From: Escherichia ruysiae
Lineage (GTDB): Bacteria > Pseudomonadota > Gammaproteobacteria > Enterobacterales > Enterobacteriaceae
NCBI RefSeq assembly: GCF_031323975.1
Contig: NZ_JAVIWS010000001.1
Coordinates: 1,302,001-1,366,000 of the forward strand
Length of the DNA stretch: 64,000 nt
Direction of reading: 5' to 3'
Position 1 is the first letter of the stretch. Each line of letters opens with the position of its first letter. The translations under genes and the position numbers were made by a program. Below the pieces are notes generated by a model. It was not told where the DNA came from, ran no database searches, and saw nothing but the letters and a program-made list of their open reading frames with translations. This document shows, one piece after another, positions 42,172-52,016 of this stretch.

Positions 42172-42495
42172 TCAGACGTGGAAGCTTTCGCCGCAACCAC
42201 ATTCATCTTTTACGTTCGGGTTGGTGAATTTAAACCCTTCGTTCAGGCCTTCTTTTACGAAGTCCAGTTGCGTACCGTCCAGAAATTGCAGGCTTTTGCC
42301 ATCGACCACAACTTTCACGCCTTTGTCTTCAAACACGATGTCTTCCGGCGTCGGTTCGTCAACAAATTCCAGTACATAAGCCATACCTGAACACCCGGAG
42401 GTTCTCACGCCCAGACGCAGGCCAAACCCTTTACCACGGTTAGCCAGAAAGGTATTTACTCGCGCTGCTGCACTGTCGCTCAGTGTAATCGACAT
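42172..42495 (-). CDS. iscA: A-type Fe-S carrier IscA
   Basis: A 107-residue carrier that receives clusters and delivers them to apo-proteins. The three conserved cysteines are present: one in [10 protein letters not shown] (about residue 35) and two in the C-terminal CGCGE (99 and 101). The start giving [10 protein letters not shown] is chosen; a codon pair upstream adds two residues. It lies 16 bp after iscU. Confidence 0.97.
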   Translation of the reverse strand: MSITLSDSAAARVNTFLANRGKGFGLRLGVRTSGCSGMAYVLEFVDEPTPEDIVFEDKGVKVVVDGKSLQFLDGTQLDFVKEGLNEGFKFTNPNVKDECGCGESFHV

Positions 42496-42511
42496 AACCA
42501 AACCTCAACTC

Positions 42512-42898
42512 TTATTTTGCTTCACGTTTGCTTTTATAGTCCGCAATGGCGGCTTTGATCGCGTCTTCTGCCAGAATAGAACAGTGAATTTTCACCGGTG
42601 GCAGTTCAAGTTCTTCTGCAATATCGGTGTTTTTGATCGCCTGTGCTTCGTCGAGAGACTTCCCTTTCACCCATTCGGTCACCAGGGAGCTGGAAGCGAT
42701 AGCGGAACCGCAGCCATAAGTTTTAAAACGCGCGTCCTCAATGATACCTTCATCGTTGACTTTAATCTGCAACTTCATCACGTCGCCACAGGCCGGTGCA
42801 CCCACCATGCCGCTGCCCACGTTCTCGTCGTTGTTGTCAAAGGAACCCACGTTACGCGGATTCTCGTAATGGTCGATAACTTTTTCGCTGTAAGCCAT
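42512..42898 (-). CDS. iscU: Fe-S scaffold protein IscU
   Basis: A 128-residue scaffold on which clusters form from sulfur supplied by IscS. Cluster cysteines are in GAPACGDVMK (37), YGCGSA (63) and IHCSILAEDA (106). The HscA recognition motif LPPVK lies just before the last one. It follows iscS by 27 bp. Confidence 0.98.
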   Translation of the reverse strand: MAYSEKVIDHYENPRNVGSFDNNDENVGSGMVGAPACGDVMKLQIKVNDEGIIEDARFKTYGCGSAIASSSLVTEWVKGKSLDEAQAIKNTDIAEELELPPVKIHCSILAEDAIKAAIADYKSKREAK

Positions 42899-42925
42899 TA
42901 TAAATTCTCCTGATTCCGATACCGA

Positions 42926-44140
42926 TTAATGATGAGCCCATTCGATGCTGTTCAGATCCACGCCCTGTTTGTACATTTCCCACAGCGGAGAAAGGTCACG
43001 CAGACGACCGATGGATTTACGAACTAACTCGATGGTGTAGTCGATCTCTTCTTCAGTAGTAAAACGACCTAAAGAGAAACGGATAGAGCTATGTGCCAGC
43101 TCGTCGTTCAGCCCCAGCGCGCGCAGCACGTAGGACGGTTCGAGGCTTGCCGACGTACAGGCGGAACCTGAAGAAACCGCGAGGTCTTTCAGCGCCATAA
43201 TCAGCGACTCACCTTCAACGTAGTTAAAGCTGACATTGAGAATGTTCGGCGCGCCGTGTTCCAGGTCACCGTTCAGGTAAACTTCTTCGATATCTTTGAT
43301 GCCGTTCCACAGACGGTTACGCAGACCGCGCAGACGTTCCATCTCGGTCGCCATCTCTTCTTTTGCGATGCGATAGGCTTCGCCCATACCGACGATCTGA
43401 TGAACAGGCAGTGTACCGGAACGCATACCACGCTCGTGACCACCGCCGTGCATTTGCGCTTCGATGCGTACGCGCGGTTTACGACGCACATACAGCGCAC
43501 CGATACCTTTCGGGCCATAGATTTTGTGACCGGAGAATGACATCAGGTCAACTTTCAACTGGCTCAGGTCGATAGGCAGTTTGCCCACGCTCTGGGTTGC
43601 ATCAACGTGATAGATAATGCCACGAGCACGGCACATTTCGCCGATAGCCGCGATATCCTGCACCACGCCGATTTCGTTATTTACGTGCATGATGGAAACG
43701 AGAATAGTGTCGTCACGCATCGCCGCTTCGAGTTCTTTCAGGTCGATAATACCGTTACGCTGCGGTGCCAGGTAGGTGACTTCGAAACCTTCGCGCTCCA
43801 GCTGACGACAAGTATCCAGTACCGCTTTATGTTCAGTTTTACTGGTGATGATGTGCTTGCCTTTTTTCTGATAAAAGTTGGCTGCACCTTTGATCGCCAG
43901 GTTGTCAGATTCGGTTGCACCAGAGGTAAAGACGATTTCACGCGGGTCAGCGCCGACCAGATCGGCAATCTGATTACGGGCGATATCTACGGCTTCTTCA
44001 GCCTGCCAGCCGAAACGGTGAGAACGGGAGGCCGGGTTACCAAAGGTTCCGTCCATCGTCATAAACTGCATCATTTTCTCGGCAACACGCGGGTCCACCG
44101 GCGTGGTTGCGGAGTAGTCGAGATAAATCGGTAATTTCAT
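42926..44140 (-). CDS. iscS: Cysteine desulfurase IscS
   Basis: PLP enzyme that removes sulfur from cysteine for Fe-S clusters, thiolated tRNA and other cofactors. The start giving [17 protein letters not shown] yields 404 residues, the family length; an ATG at 44164 adds eight unsupported residues. The PLP lysine is in [11 protein letters not shown] near residue 206, and the persulfide cysteine is in [10 protein letters not shown] near 328. It is separated from iscR by a structured 240-bp spacer known to matter for RyhB-dependent differential expression. Confidence 0.98.
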
Positions 44141-44300
44141 TGCTCTATAAACTCCGTACATCACTCAATGCAAGGAATCAGGCTACCGGCTGGATGTACG
44201 ACCGTGTTTACGGAGCGCGATACGCCCCGGCCTGATTCTAATATCTTGTTATCTTTAACCTAACTGTTTCGGGTTTCAGCAAGTTGACAAACTTACGAAT

Positions 44301-44332
44301 CTCCGGGAGCTTACATAAGTAAGTGACCGGAG
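44301..44332 (-). promoter_or_regulatory. Structured element in the iscR-iscS spacer
   Basis: A nested stem-loop: CTCCGG (44301-44306) with CCGGAG (44327-44332), and inside it CTTAC/GTAAG (44310-44314, 44319-44323). In E. coli the sRNA RyhB pairs near iscS and triggers decay of iscSUA, while a structure in this spacer protects iscR mRNA. This hairpin is a candidate for that structure. Confidence 0.55.
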
Positions 44333-44380
44333 TGAGTATGTGCAGTCAACGCAGATGCAACACGAAACAGGACGGTTAAA

Positions 44381-44869
44381 TTAAGCGCGTAACTTAACGT
44401 CGATCGCGTCTTGTGTGCGGCTGCGTGGCGCGTCGTGAGTATGCTGACGACCAGACACATCCAGCACTTCCTGGTTATTAACCAGTTCGCCTAAAGTAAT
44501 GTTGTTGAGAAAACCGGTGAGACGGTCGCTCAAATCACGCCACAGCGCGTGGGTCAGGCATTTATCGCCGCCCTGGCAGCCGCCTTTACCCTGACAACGG
44601 GTAGCATCTACAGATTCGTCAACGGCGCTAATCACTTCGCCAACGGCGATGCTGCTGGCATCTTTGCCTAACAGATAACCACCGCCTGGTCCACGTACGC
44701 TGGAAACCAGACCATTTTTACGCAGACGGGAAAACAGTTGTTCCAGATAAGAAAGGGAAATTCCCTGACGTTCGGAAATATCAGCCAACGGTACCGGGCC
44801 TGCTTCGGAGTTGAGCGCAACGTCCAGCATTGCGGTCACGGCATAGCGCCCTTTAGATGTCAGTCTCAT
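44381..44869 (-). CDS. iscR: Fe-S-sensing transcription regulator IscR
   Basis: A 162-residue Rrf2-family regulator. The N-terminal winged helix includes [19 protein letters not shown] and [11 protein letters not shown]. The [2Fe-2S] site is made of three cysteines in [14 protein letters not shown] (about residues 92, 98, 104). Holo-IscR represses its own operon; apo-IscR activates other targets. First gene of the isc operon, with two consensus IscR boxes upstream. Confidence 0.98.
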   Translation of the reverse strand: MRLTSKGRYAVTAMLDVALNSEAGPVPLADISERQGISLSYLEQLFSRLRKNGLVSSVRGPGGGYLLGKDASSIAVGEVISAVDESVDATRCQGKGGCQGGDKCLTHALWRDLSDRLTGFLNNITLGELVNNQEVLDVSGRQHTHDAPRSRTQDAIDVKLRA

Positions 44870-44952
44870 GTCTTACTTCACCTCAAACTCGCCCCTGCCC
44901 GGGGTTTTTTATTGTAAAAGTGGGGGTATTGCATAGCAGGGTCAAGTCTGAC

Positions 44953-44977
44953 ATTCCCGAGTAATTTGGTCAACTAT
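44953..44977 (-). promoter_or_regulatory. Type 1 IscR box, iscR-proximal
   Basis: A 25-bp sequence that on the minus strand begins ATAGTTGACC and ends CTCGGGAAT, a weaker match to the IscR type 1 consensus than its neighbour. It overlaps the expected iscR promoter region. Confidence 0.7.
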
Positions 44978-45002
44978 TTACTTGACTGATTTAGTCAGGT
45001 AT
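44978..45002 (-). promoter_or_regulatory. Type 1 IscR box, distal
   Basis: A 25-bp near-perfect dyad, on the minus strand ATACCTGACT - AAATC - AGTCAAGTAA. It agrees closely with the type 1 IscR consensus and abuts the proximal box directly, so two IscR dimers would lie side by side. Confidence 0.8.
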
Positions 45003-45044
45003 TTAACCTTCAGTGCCATTTTACTATCGCGGTATTTGTACCCA

Positions 45045-45131
<87 letters not shown>

Positions 45132-45139
45132 GACGGCTG

Positions 45140-45880
45140 TTATTCGGCCTTGTTACCTTTATTCTGCTGCTCAATAGAAGCCAGAATCCCGCGCAGGATA
45201 TTCAACTCCTGACTCTCCGGGCGCGCACGGGTAAACAGACGGCGCAGCTTATTCATCACCTGTCCCGGATGGTTTTCACGGATAAAACCAGTTGCCAACA
45301 GCGTTTGTTCCAGATGACCATAAAAACGCTCCAGATCATCGACCAGCGGATACGGCGTCTCTTCATGCTCAACTTGCTCACCGTTTTCCTGAGTCGCCAG
45401 CCAGGCCATACGCACTTCATAGGCGATAACCTGAACCGCCATCGCCAGGTTCAGCGAACTGTATTCCGGGTTCGCGGCAATGGCGACATGATAATGGCAT
45501 TTCTGCAACTCTTCATTGGTCAAACCGACACGCTCGCGACCAAAAACCAGCGCCACCGGCGTATTTGCCGCTTCAGCGACGCTTTTCAGACCACATTCGC
45601 GCGGGTCGAGCATCGGCCACGGCAGCGTGCGGGAACGTGCGCTGGTGCCAACCACCAGGCTACAACCGGCTAACGCTTCGTCGAGCGTATCGACGATGTG
45701 AGCATTACCAATCACATCACTGGCACCCGCTGCCAGCGCGATGGCCTGAGAGTCAGGTTTCACCAGTGGATTAACCAACCACAGATTGGTTAATCCCATT
45801 GTTTTCATGGCACGGGCAACGGAACCCATATTGCCGGTGTGTGACGTCTCCACCAGCACAATTCGAATATTTTGCAGCAT
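45140..45880 (-). CDS. trmJ: tRNA Cm32/Um32 2'-O-methyltransferase TrmJ
   Basis: SPOUT-fold methyltransferase acting on position 32 of several tRNAs. It has 246 residues. The N-terminal SPOUT domain shows [45 protein letters not shown] and [17 protein letters not shown], the motifs of the knotted SAM site. A helical C-terminal extension follows. It is divergent from suhB. Confidence 0.96.
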
Positions 45881-45998
45881 TGTCTTTCTTCGTCTAAAGA
45901 TTATTTGCGCATCTTATCATAAAACGAAGACAGATGCCGATCTCGCTGCTATACTCTGCGCCGTTTTCCCGTTCTTTAACATCCAGTGAGAGAGACCG

Positions 45999-46802
45999 AT
46001 GCATCCGATGCTGAACATCGCCGTGCGCGCAGCGCGCAAGGCGGGTAATTTAATTGCCAAAAACTATGAAACCCCGGACGCTGTAGAAGCGAGCCAGAAA
46101 GGCAGTAACGATTTCGTGACCAACGTAGATAAAGCTGCCGAAGCGGTGATTATCGACACGATTCGTAAATCTTACCCACAGCACACCATCATCACCGAAG
46201 AAAGCGGTGAACTTGAGGGTACTGATCAGGATGTTCAATGGGTTATCGATCCACTGGATGGCACCACCAACTTTATCAAACGTCTGCCGCACTTCGCGGT
46301 ATCTATCGCTGTTCGTATCAAAGGCCGCACCGAAGTTGCTGTGGTTTATGATCCTATGCGTAACGAACTGTTCACCGCGACTCGCGGTCAGGGCGCACAG
46401 TTAAACGGCTATCGTCTGCGCGGCAGCACCGCTCGCGATCTCGACGGTACTATTCTGGCAACCGGCTTCCCTTTCAAAGCGAAACAGTACGCAACCACCT
46501 ACATCAATATCGTTGGCAAACTGTTTAGCGAATGCGCTGACTTCCGTCGTACCGGTTCTGCGGCGCTGGATCTGGCTTACGTAGCCGCTGGTCGCGTTGA
46601 CGGTTTCTTCGAAATTGGTCTGCGCCCGTGGGACTTCGCCGCAGGCGAACTGCTGGTTCGTGAAGCAGGCGGGATCGTTAGCGATTTCACCGGTGGTCAT
46701 AACTACATGCTGACCGGTAACATCGTTGCAGGTAACCCGCGCGTAGTAAAAGCCATGCTGTCAAATATGCGTGACGAGTTAAGCGACGCTCTGAAGCGTT
46801 AA
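45999..46802 (+). CDS. suhB: Inositol-1-monophosphatase / Nus factor SuhB
   Basis: A 267-residue Mg-dependent phosphatase fold. The metal sites are in EESGE (about 67-71) and DPLDGTTNF (84-92), with the third acid in RPWDFAAGELLV near 220. Besides inositol phosphatase activity, SuhB is a component of the rRNA antitermination complex. A -10-like TATACT at about 45950 and a GAGAGAG ribosome site precede the ATG. Confidence 0.97.
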   Translation: MHPMLNIAVRAARKAGNLIAKNYETPDAVEASQKGSNDFVTNVDKAAEAVIIDTIRKSYPQHTIITEESGELEGTDQDVQWVIDPLDGTTNFIKRLPHFAVSIAVRIKGRTEVAVVYDPMRNELFTATRGQGAQLNGYRLRGSTARDLDGTILATGFPFKAKQYATTYINIVGKLFSECADFRRTGSAALDLAYVAAGRVDGFFEIGLRPWDFAAGELLVREAGGIVSDFTGGHNYMLTGNIVAGNPRVVKAMLSNMRDELSDALKR

Positions 46803-46946
46803 TGACTCTGGCGGGTGGTATCACTCACCCGCCCTCGCCTTTCAGGCGCTATTCCGAAATACTTCCTCACCACTTTACTTTCTTTCGCCACTCTCCCACC
46901 ATCTTTCGCCGATTAATGGATTATAAAGAAGTTGCAAGGAAAGGTT

Positions 46947-47801
46947 ATGGCACTGCCCGTGAACAAACGCGTTCTCAAAATTCTGTTTATCCTCTTTGTT
47001 GTTGCCTTCTGTATTTATTTAGTACCACGCGTAGCCATCAACTTCTTCTATTATCCTGACGACAAAATTTACGGCCCTGAACCCTGGTCTGCAGAATCCG
47101 TCGAATTTACGGCTAAGGACGGTACTCGTCTGCAAGGCTGGTTTATCCCCTCTTCGACGGGTTCCGCTGACAACGCCATCGCAACCATCATTCATGCTCA
47201 CGGCAATGCCGGAAACATGTCCGCCCACTGGCCGCTAGTCAGTTGGTTACCCGAGCGCAATTTCAATGTTTTTATGTTTGACTATCGCGGGTTTGGTAAA
47301 TCAAAAGGCACGCCGTCCCAGGCTGGATTACTGGACGATACGCTAAGCGCCATCAGCGTGGTGCGCCATCGCAGTGATGTAAACCCACAACGGCTGGTGC
47401 TGTTCGGGCAGAGTATTGGCGGGGCAAATATTCTTGATGTTATTGGTCAGGGAGAACGTGAGGGCATACGTGCGGTGATCCTCGACTCCACGTTTGCCTC
47501 TTATTCGACCATCGCCAACCAAATGATCCCTGGCAGTGGCTATTTACTTGATGAGAGTTATAGCGGCGAAAATTACATCGCCAGCGTCAGCCCGATCCCG
47601 CTTTTACTGATTCACGGTAAAGCCGATCATGTTATCCCGTGGCAGCACAGTGAAAAATTGTATGGCCTGGCGAAAGAGCCAAAACGCCTGATTCTAATCC
47701 CTGACGGCGAACACATTGATGCCTTTTCGGAACGTCATGGTGATGTTTACCGCGAGCAGATGGTGGATTTTATCCTCAGTACATTGAATCCGGAAAATTA
47801 A
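46947..47801 (+). CDS. yfhR: Membrane-anchored alpha/beta hydrolase YfhR
   Basis: A 284-residue putative serine peptidase/hydrolase. One N-terminal transmembrane helix (about residues 9-28) is followed by an alpha/beta hydrolase domain. It shows the nucleophile elbow GQSIGG (Ser near 163), an oxyanion-region HGNAGN, the acid in HGKADHVIP and the histidine in DGEHIDAF. I chose the ATG at 46947 because AGGAAAGG lies just upstream; a TTG at 46932 is less likely. Substrate unknown. Confidence 0.92.
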   Translation: MALPVNKRVLKILFILFVVAFCIYLVPRVAINFFYYPDDKIYGPEPWSAESVEFTAKDGTRLQGWFIPSSTGSADNAIATIIHAHGNAGNMSAHWPLVSWLPERNFNVFMFDYRGFGKSKGTPSQAGLLDDTLSAISVVRHRSDVNPQRLVLFGQSIGGANILDVIGQGEREGIRAVILDSTFASYSTIANQMIPGSGYLLDESYSGENYIASVSPIPLLLIHGKADHVIPWQHSEKLYGLAKEPKRLILIPDGEHIDAFSERHGDVYREQMVDFILSTLNPEN

Positions 47802-47991
47802 CCTCAAGAATAAAACAAGATAAAACAGCAATAAATCACATTAACACATGGTATTAAACTGATCATATCGGTTTAAATCGATAAAAATTCTGTGATGTCT
47901 GCCAGCATTTCTGATAATTAGCATTCCATTCACCATTTCCCTAAGCAAACTTTAGCTATTCTTATCAATTATGCTTATGGGAGATCTACAG

Positions 47992-49266
47992 ATGATGCCT
48001 ACACTTGCTCCACCATCTGTCCTTTCTGCTCCCCAGCGCCGCTGCCAGATCTTGCTGACACTATTTCAGCCGTGGTTGACCGCCACCACGGCCACTCTCA
48101 GCGAGCTTAATGGTGTGGATGATAATATTGCGGTTCGCGATATCAGCGAAACAGGACGGGAAATCCTCCGCTATCACCAGCTCACGCTCACCACTGGCTA
48201 TGACGGTAGCTACCGGGTCGAAGGTACAGTACTTAACCAACGTTTATGTTTATTTCACTGGCTACGACGCGGTTTCCGTTTATGTCCATCATTCATCACT
48301 AACCGTTTCACTCCGGCCTTAAAGGAAGAACTGAAGCGCCGTGGGATTGCTCGTAACTTTTACGACGATACCAACCTACAAGCTTTAGTTAATCTCTGTG
48401 CACGACGGTTGCAAAAATGCTTTGAAGCACGTGATGTTCATTTTCTGTGCCTGTATCTGCAATATTGCCTGCTACAACATCACGCCGGGATCTCGCCACA
48501 TTTTAACCCGCTGCAACGTCGATGGGCTGAGTCCTGTCTTGAGTTTCAGGTAGCACAGGAAATTGGTCGCCACTGGCAACGCCGGGCACGCCAGCCTGTT
48601 CCACCAGATGAACCGTTGTTTATGGCGTTGCTCTTTTCCATGTTGCAAGTTCCCAACCCGCTGCAGGATGCTCATCAGCGCGATCGGCAATTACGTCTGG
48701 CCATTGTTCGTTTGGTACAACGTTTTCGTGAGCAGGGAAATGTTCGTTTCTATGATGAACAGGGGTTATGCGATCAGCTTTATACTCATCTCGCTCAGGC
48801 ATTACGTCGTAGTTTGTTTGCCATCGGTATTGATAACACCTTGCCAGAAGAGTTCAGCCGACTTTACCCACGCCTGGTTCGTACAACTCGCGCGGCGCTA
48901 ACCGGGTTTGAAAATGAATACAATGTCCGTTTTTCCGATGAGGAAAGTGGCCTGGTAGCGGTGATTTTCGGCGCATGGCTGATGCAAGCAAATGAAATTA
49001 ACGAAAAAAAGATTATTTTGTTGACGGGCAATGACAGTGAAAGAGAAGCGAATATTGAGCAGCAATTGCGCGAACTTACACTATTGCCACTCAATATTAA
49101 GCATATATCGGTGAAGACATTTTTACGAAATGGCGCCCCGAAAAATACGGTGCTGATTATTACCCCTTATACCATCCCTTTGCCGCTCTTTTCGCCGCCG
49201 CTGATTCATACGAATCAGATCCTGACCGCACACCAACAGGAGCAGATCCGTAAAATGCTGGAATAA
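47992..49266 (+). CDS. csiE: Stationary-phase inducible protein CsiE
   Basis: A 424-residue cytoplasmic protein with an N-terminal helix-turn-helix-like segment and PRD-like helical domains similar to those of BglG-type antiterminators. In K-12 csiE is induced in stationary phase by sigma-S and cAMP-CRP. GGGAG about 8 nt upstream supports the ATG at 47992 over an upstream in-frame ATG at 47971. Its stop codon directly abuts the hcaT stop on the other strand with no base between. Its regulatory target is not known to me. Confidence 0.9.
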   Translation: MMPTLAPPSVLSAPQRRCQILLTLFQPWLTATTATLSELNGVDDNIAVRDISETGREILRYHQLTLTTGYDGSYRVEGTVLNQRLCLFHWLRRGFRLCPSFITNRFTPALKEELKRRGIARNFYDDTNLQALVNLCARRLQKCFEARDVHFLCLYLQYCLLQHHAGISPHFNPLQRRWAESCLEFQVAQEIGRHWQRRARQPVPPDEPLFMALLFSMLQVPNPLQDAHQRDRQLRLAIVRLVQRFREQGNVRFYDEQGLCDQLYTHLAQALRRSLFAIGIDNTLPEEFSRLYPRLVRTTRAALTGFENEYNVRFSDEESGLVAVIFGAWLMQANEINEKKIILLTGNDSEREANIEQQLRELTLLPLNIKHISVKTFLRNGAPKNTVLIITPYTIPLPLFSPPLIHTNQILTAHQQEQIRKMLE

Positions 49267-50406
49267 TCAGCATGAGGGAACTACTTTCGGGCGCAAAAAA
49301 ATTGCCGGAAGCGCCACCAGCGCCATCACCCAAAACACGCCATGTCCGAGATATTGATACAGGAAACCGGCGAAAACGGTCATGATAGCGATACTGCCGC
49401 CCATCGCGACGGCAGAATAAACCGCCTGTAAACGGATAACCTCGCTTCCCTGACGAGCGGCAATGTAGCGCATGGCGGCCAGGTGGCACACGGTAAAGGT
49501 GCCGCAATGCAGAATTTGCACCACTATCAGCCACGGTAGCTCAGTGCTTGCCCCCATAATGCCCCAACGTACTACCCCGCAAATCGCCGAAATCAACAAC
49601 ATATCGCGGGCGCTACAGCGACGGAAAAGTTTGTTACTCAGCGCAAAGATAATGACTTCCGCCACCACACCAAGCGACCATAAATAGCCCACCGCCGAAG
49701 CCGAGTAACCCGCCGCCTGCCAGTATATGGCGCTAAAACCGTAATATGCTGCGTGCGCCCCCTGCAATAGACAAACGCAGGCCAGAAAGCGCCAGTTCTG
49801 GCGAACCAGCGCCAGCCAGGCCGGCCCCCCCGTGCTCTCCTGCTGGCGGCTCTCCCCTTCCGGTTGAATGGTCGGGCGAATCAGAAAACCAAGTAGCATG
49901 GATGCCACGCCCAGCGTCAACATCGCGAGAATCACCCGATAATCAAACACGCTGACCAGTTTGCCCGTCAGCGCCGAACCAATGACAAACGCCACTGAGC
50001 CCCAAAGTCGCACTTTGCCGTAATCAAGCGGAAACTGCTTTTGCCAGGTATTCGCCAGCGCGTCAGTTAACGGCACCAGCGGTGAGAAAAAGAGGTTAAA
50101 ACCGACCATCACAAGCATCAGCCACGCCACATGTGCGCCAGCCCAGAAGGCGACGGCGAACAGCAGTGTCAACAACGCCAGTACACGAAGTGCAGAAATC
50201 AGGCGAGAAGGATCGCTGACGCGGGGCGCGATGAGCAAACTACCGAGAAAACGGGCAACCAGCCCTGCCCCCAACAACAGGCCGATAGTTTCTGGCGTTA
50301 AGCCAATCCCCTTAAGCCAGACGCTCCAGAAAGGTAGAAAAATACCGTAGCTAAAAAAGTATGTGAAATAACCGAGCGCCAGCCAGCGCGTGGATTGCAA
50401 AACCAT
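49267..50406 (-). CDS. hcaT: MFS transporter HcaT (3-phenylpropionate uptake, predicted)
   Basis: A 379-residue major-facilitator protein with about 12 hydrophobic helices (for example YFTYFFSYGIFLPFW and the GLLLGAGLVARFLG loop). In K-12 it sits beside the hca dioxygenase genes and is assigned to phenylpropionate or cinnamate uptake. Here hcaREFCBD are missing, leaving the transporter without its pathway. The gene is intact. The ribosome site lies in a small CCTCC/GGAGG inverted repeat (50412-50426). Confidence 0.9.
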   Translation of the reverse strand: MVLQSTRWLALGYFTYFFSYGIFLPFWSVWLKGIGLTPETIGLLLGAGLVARFLGSLLIAPRVSDPSRLISALRVLALLTLLFAVAFWAGAHVAWLMLVMVGFNLFFSPLVPLTDALANTWQKQFPLDYGKVRLWGSVAFVIGSALTGKLVSVFDYRVILAMLTLGVASMLLGFLIRPTIQPEGESRQQESTGGPAWLALVRQNWRFLACVCLLQGAHAAYYGFSAIYWQAAGYSASAVGYLWSLGVVAEVIIFALSNKLFRRCSARDMLLISAICGVVRWGIMGASTELPWLIVVQILHCGTFTVCHLAAMRYIAARQGSEVIRLQAVYSAVAMGGSIAIMTVFAGFLYQYLGHGVFWVMALVALPAIFLRPKVVPSC

Positions 50407-50662
50407 GAGTCCCTCCCGTCAGGAGGCGTAAGTCTGAGGTTAATCGAATGTTGTTGCAAGTTGAAAAATAAGAAAATCAGGGCCACTTCCAGTACACCAT
50501 TCTGGAAAAAATTATCGTTAATACCGCTAACAAAATATCACCTACAGAAAATGCGCTGGATGCTGACCTGGATAATTACCAAATTTCTCATCTGCTGAGG
50601 CGTGGCGAGGTGCGAGTGTGTGTATTACGTTTAAATCACATTATCTTGCAAAGGGATTGGTT
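50407..50662. other. hcaT-yphA junction lacking the hca operon
   Basis: A 256-bp spacer at the place where K-12 has hcaREFCBD. From 50472 to 50661 one plus-strand frame is open without a start codon and runs into the yphA ATG; it could be a remnant or chance. I see no recognisable hca coding fragment, IS scar or direct repeat. Confidence 0.55.
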
Positions 50663-51085
50663 ATGAACACACTACGTTATTTTGATTTTGGCGCCGCCCG
50701 CCCCGTGTTGTTATTAATTGCTCGTATTGCCGTCATCTTAATTTTCATTATTTTTGGTTTTCCCAAAATGATGGGCTTTGACGGTACGGTACAATATATG
50801 GCCTCGCTGGGTGCGCCGATGCCAACGCTTGCGGCCCTTATTGCGGTAATTATGGAAGTGCCTGCCGCGATATTAATCGTGCTTGGCTTTTTCACCCGTC
50901 CGCTGGCGGTACTGTTTATTTTCTACACGCTGGGCACGGCGGTGATTGGTCACCATTACTGGGATATGACCGGAGATGCGGTCGGACCAAATATGATTAA
51001 TTTCTGGAAGAATATCAGTATCGCTGGCGCATTCCTGCTGCTGGCAATTACCGGGCCGGGGGCAATTTCTCTCGATCGCCGTTAG
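50663..51085 (+). CDS. yphA: DoxX-family inner-membrane protein YphA
   Basis: A 140-residue protein with four predicted transmembrane helices and the DoxX/DoxD-type pattern ([19 protein letters not shown]). The ATG at 50663 with AAAGGGA upstream is preferred over 50618. It is on the opposite strand to the rest of the yph cluster, so it is not part of that operon, and it converges on yphB across a REP element. Function unknown. Confidence 0.9.
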   Translation: MNTLRYFDFGAARPVLLLIARIAVILIFIIFGFPKMMGFDGTVQYMASLGAPMPTLAALIAVIMEVPAAILIVLGFFTRPLAVLFIFYTLGTAVIGHHYWDMTGDAVGPNMINFWKNISIAGAFLLLAITGPGAISLDRR

Positions 51086-51090
51086 GAAAG

Positions 51091-51124
51091 ATGCCGGATG
51101 CGGCGTGAACGCCTTATCCGGCAT
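51091..51124. repeat. REP element between yphA and yphB
   Basis: A single REP palindrome, ATGCCGGATGCGGCGTG ... TTATCCGGCAT, in the 47-bp gap between the converging stop codons. Confidence 0.85.
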
Positions 51125-51132
51125 TTTATAAA

Positions 51133-52005
51133 TTACAGCAACGCCACCCGCAACGACATCGCTGAGGTTGTCGATTCCCCCGGTGCAAGCGCAATGAGGT
51201 CACCACCTTCCTGGCGATGATGGTCATCTGGCGCATGACTCATTGGTTCCAGACAGAAGAAATTAAACGCATAACCTTTATCAAACGCCGGGTCGGAAAC
51301 AAAGATGAAATAGCATGGCGCGGGTGGCGTCGTTTCCATGATGATGGCGTAACCCTCCTGCGGCTGCTCAATGCGTGCCTGACCATTCCAGCCGGCAAAA
51401 CCATTGTTCACCCACTGGCGCGGCAGCGGCGCGAGCTGGTTGAAATCCAGTTCCTGCGGTAACTGCGCACAAAACTCGCCCGCCAGCCACTGTTCCCGCT
51501 CCAGCCAATAACCGCTCGCCTGTGCCTGAATCCGCGTTTGCGGCGACAACGGAAAATAAGGATGCCAGCCCGTACCAAACGGCAAAGATTCTGCCCCTTG
51601 ATTGGTGACAGAGAGCGTGACCGTCAATGCATCTGCCGTCAAATGAAACGCCTGACTTGCCCGATAGTGATAAACACCACTGCGATGTTCATACACCAGG
51701 CACAAGCTATCATCGCTGCGCGATGCGCATTGCCACTGACCCAGCCAACCATCGCCGTGCAGATAGTGCGCATCCCACTCAACATTCGGTTGCAGTTGAT
51801 ACTCACGCCCCTGCCAGACAAAACGGTTGCCGCTCACCCGGTTTGCAAACGGCACCAGCGGAAAACAGGAGGCATCAGTTGCCACACCGTTTTTTTTACC
51901 GGGACGTAGCAGTGGCGTCGTATCGCGCCAGAAACCTTCAATGACACCACCCTGGTCAGAAACGTCCAGCTTTAGCGCCCCGTGAGATAAGGTATAGATG
52001 GCCAT
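51133..52005 (-). CDS. yphB: Aldose 1-epimerase-family protein YphB
   Basis: A 290-residue protein of the galactose mutarotase-like fold. Expected active-site features are visible: LVPFANRVSGNRF (substrate arginine), LHGDGW (catalytic His near 95) and FGTGWHPYFPL (His near 170). It would interconvert sugar anomers before dehydrogenation. It is last in the apparent yphG-F-E-D-C-B transcription unit, 11 bp after yphC. Specificity unknown. Confidence 0.92.
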   Translation of the reverse strand: MAIYTLSHGALKLDVSDQGGVIEGFWRDTTPLLRPGKKNGVATDASCFPLVPFANRVSGNRFVWQGREYQLQPNVEWDAHYLHGDGWLGQWQCASRSDDSLCLVYEHRSGVYHYRASQAFHLTADALTVTLSVTNQGAESLPFGTGWHPYFPLSPQTRIQAQASGYWLEREQWLAGEFCAQLPQELDFNQLAPLPRQWVNNGFAGWNGQARIEQPQEGYAIIMETTPPAPCYFIFVSDPAFDKGYAFNFFCLEPMSHAPDDHHRQEGGDLIALAPGESTTSAMSLRVALL

Positions 52006-52016
52006 TCGCTAACTCC

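Noticed and set aside
50472..50661. Novel small gene upstream of yphA
   Set aside because: Frame lacks any start codon with a ribosome site and ends overlapping the yphA ATG; kept only as a possible relic.
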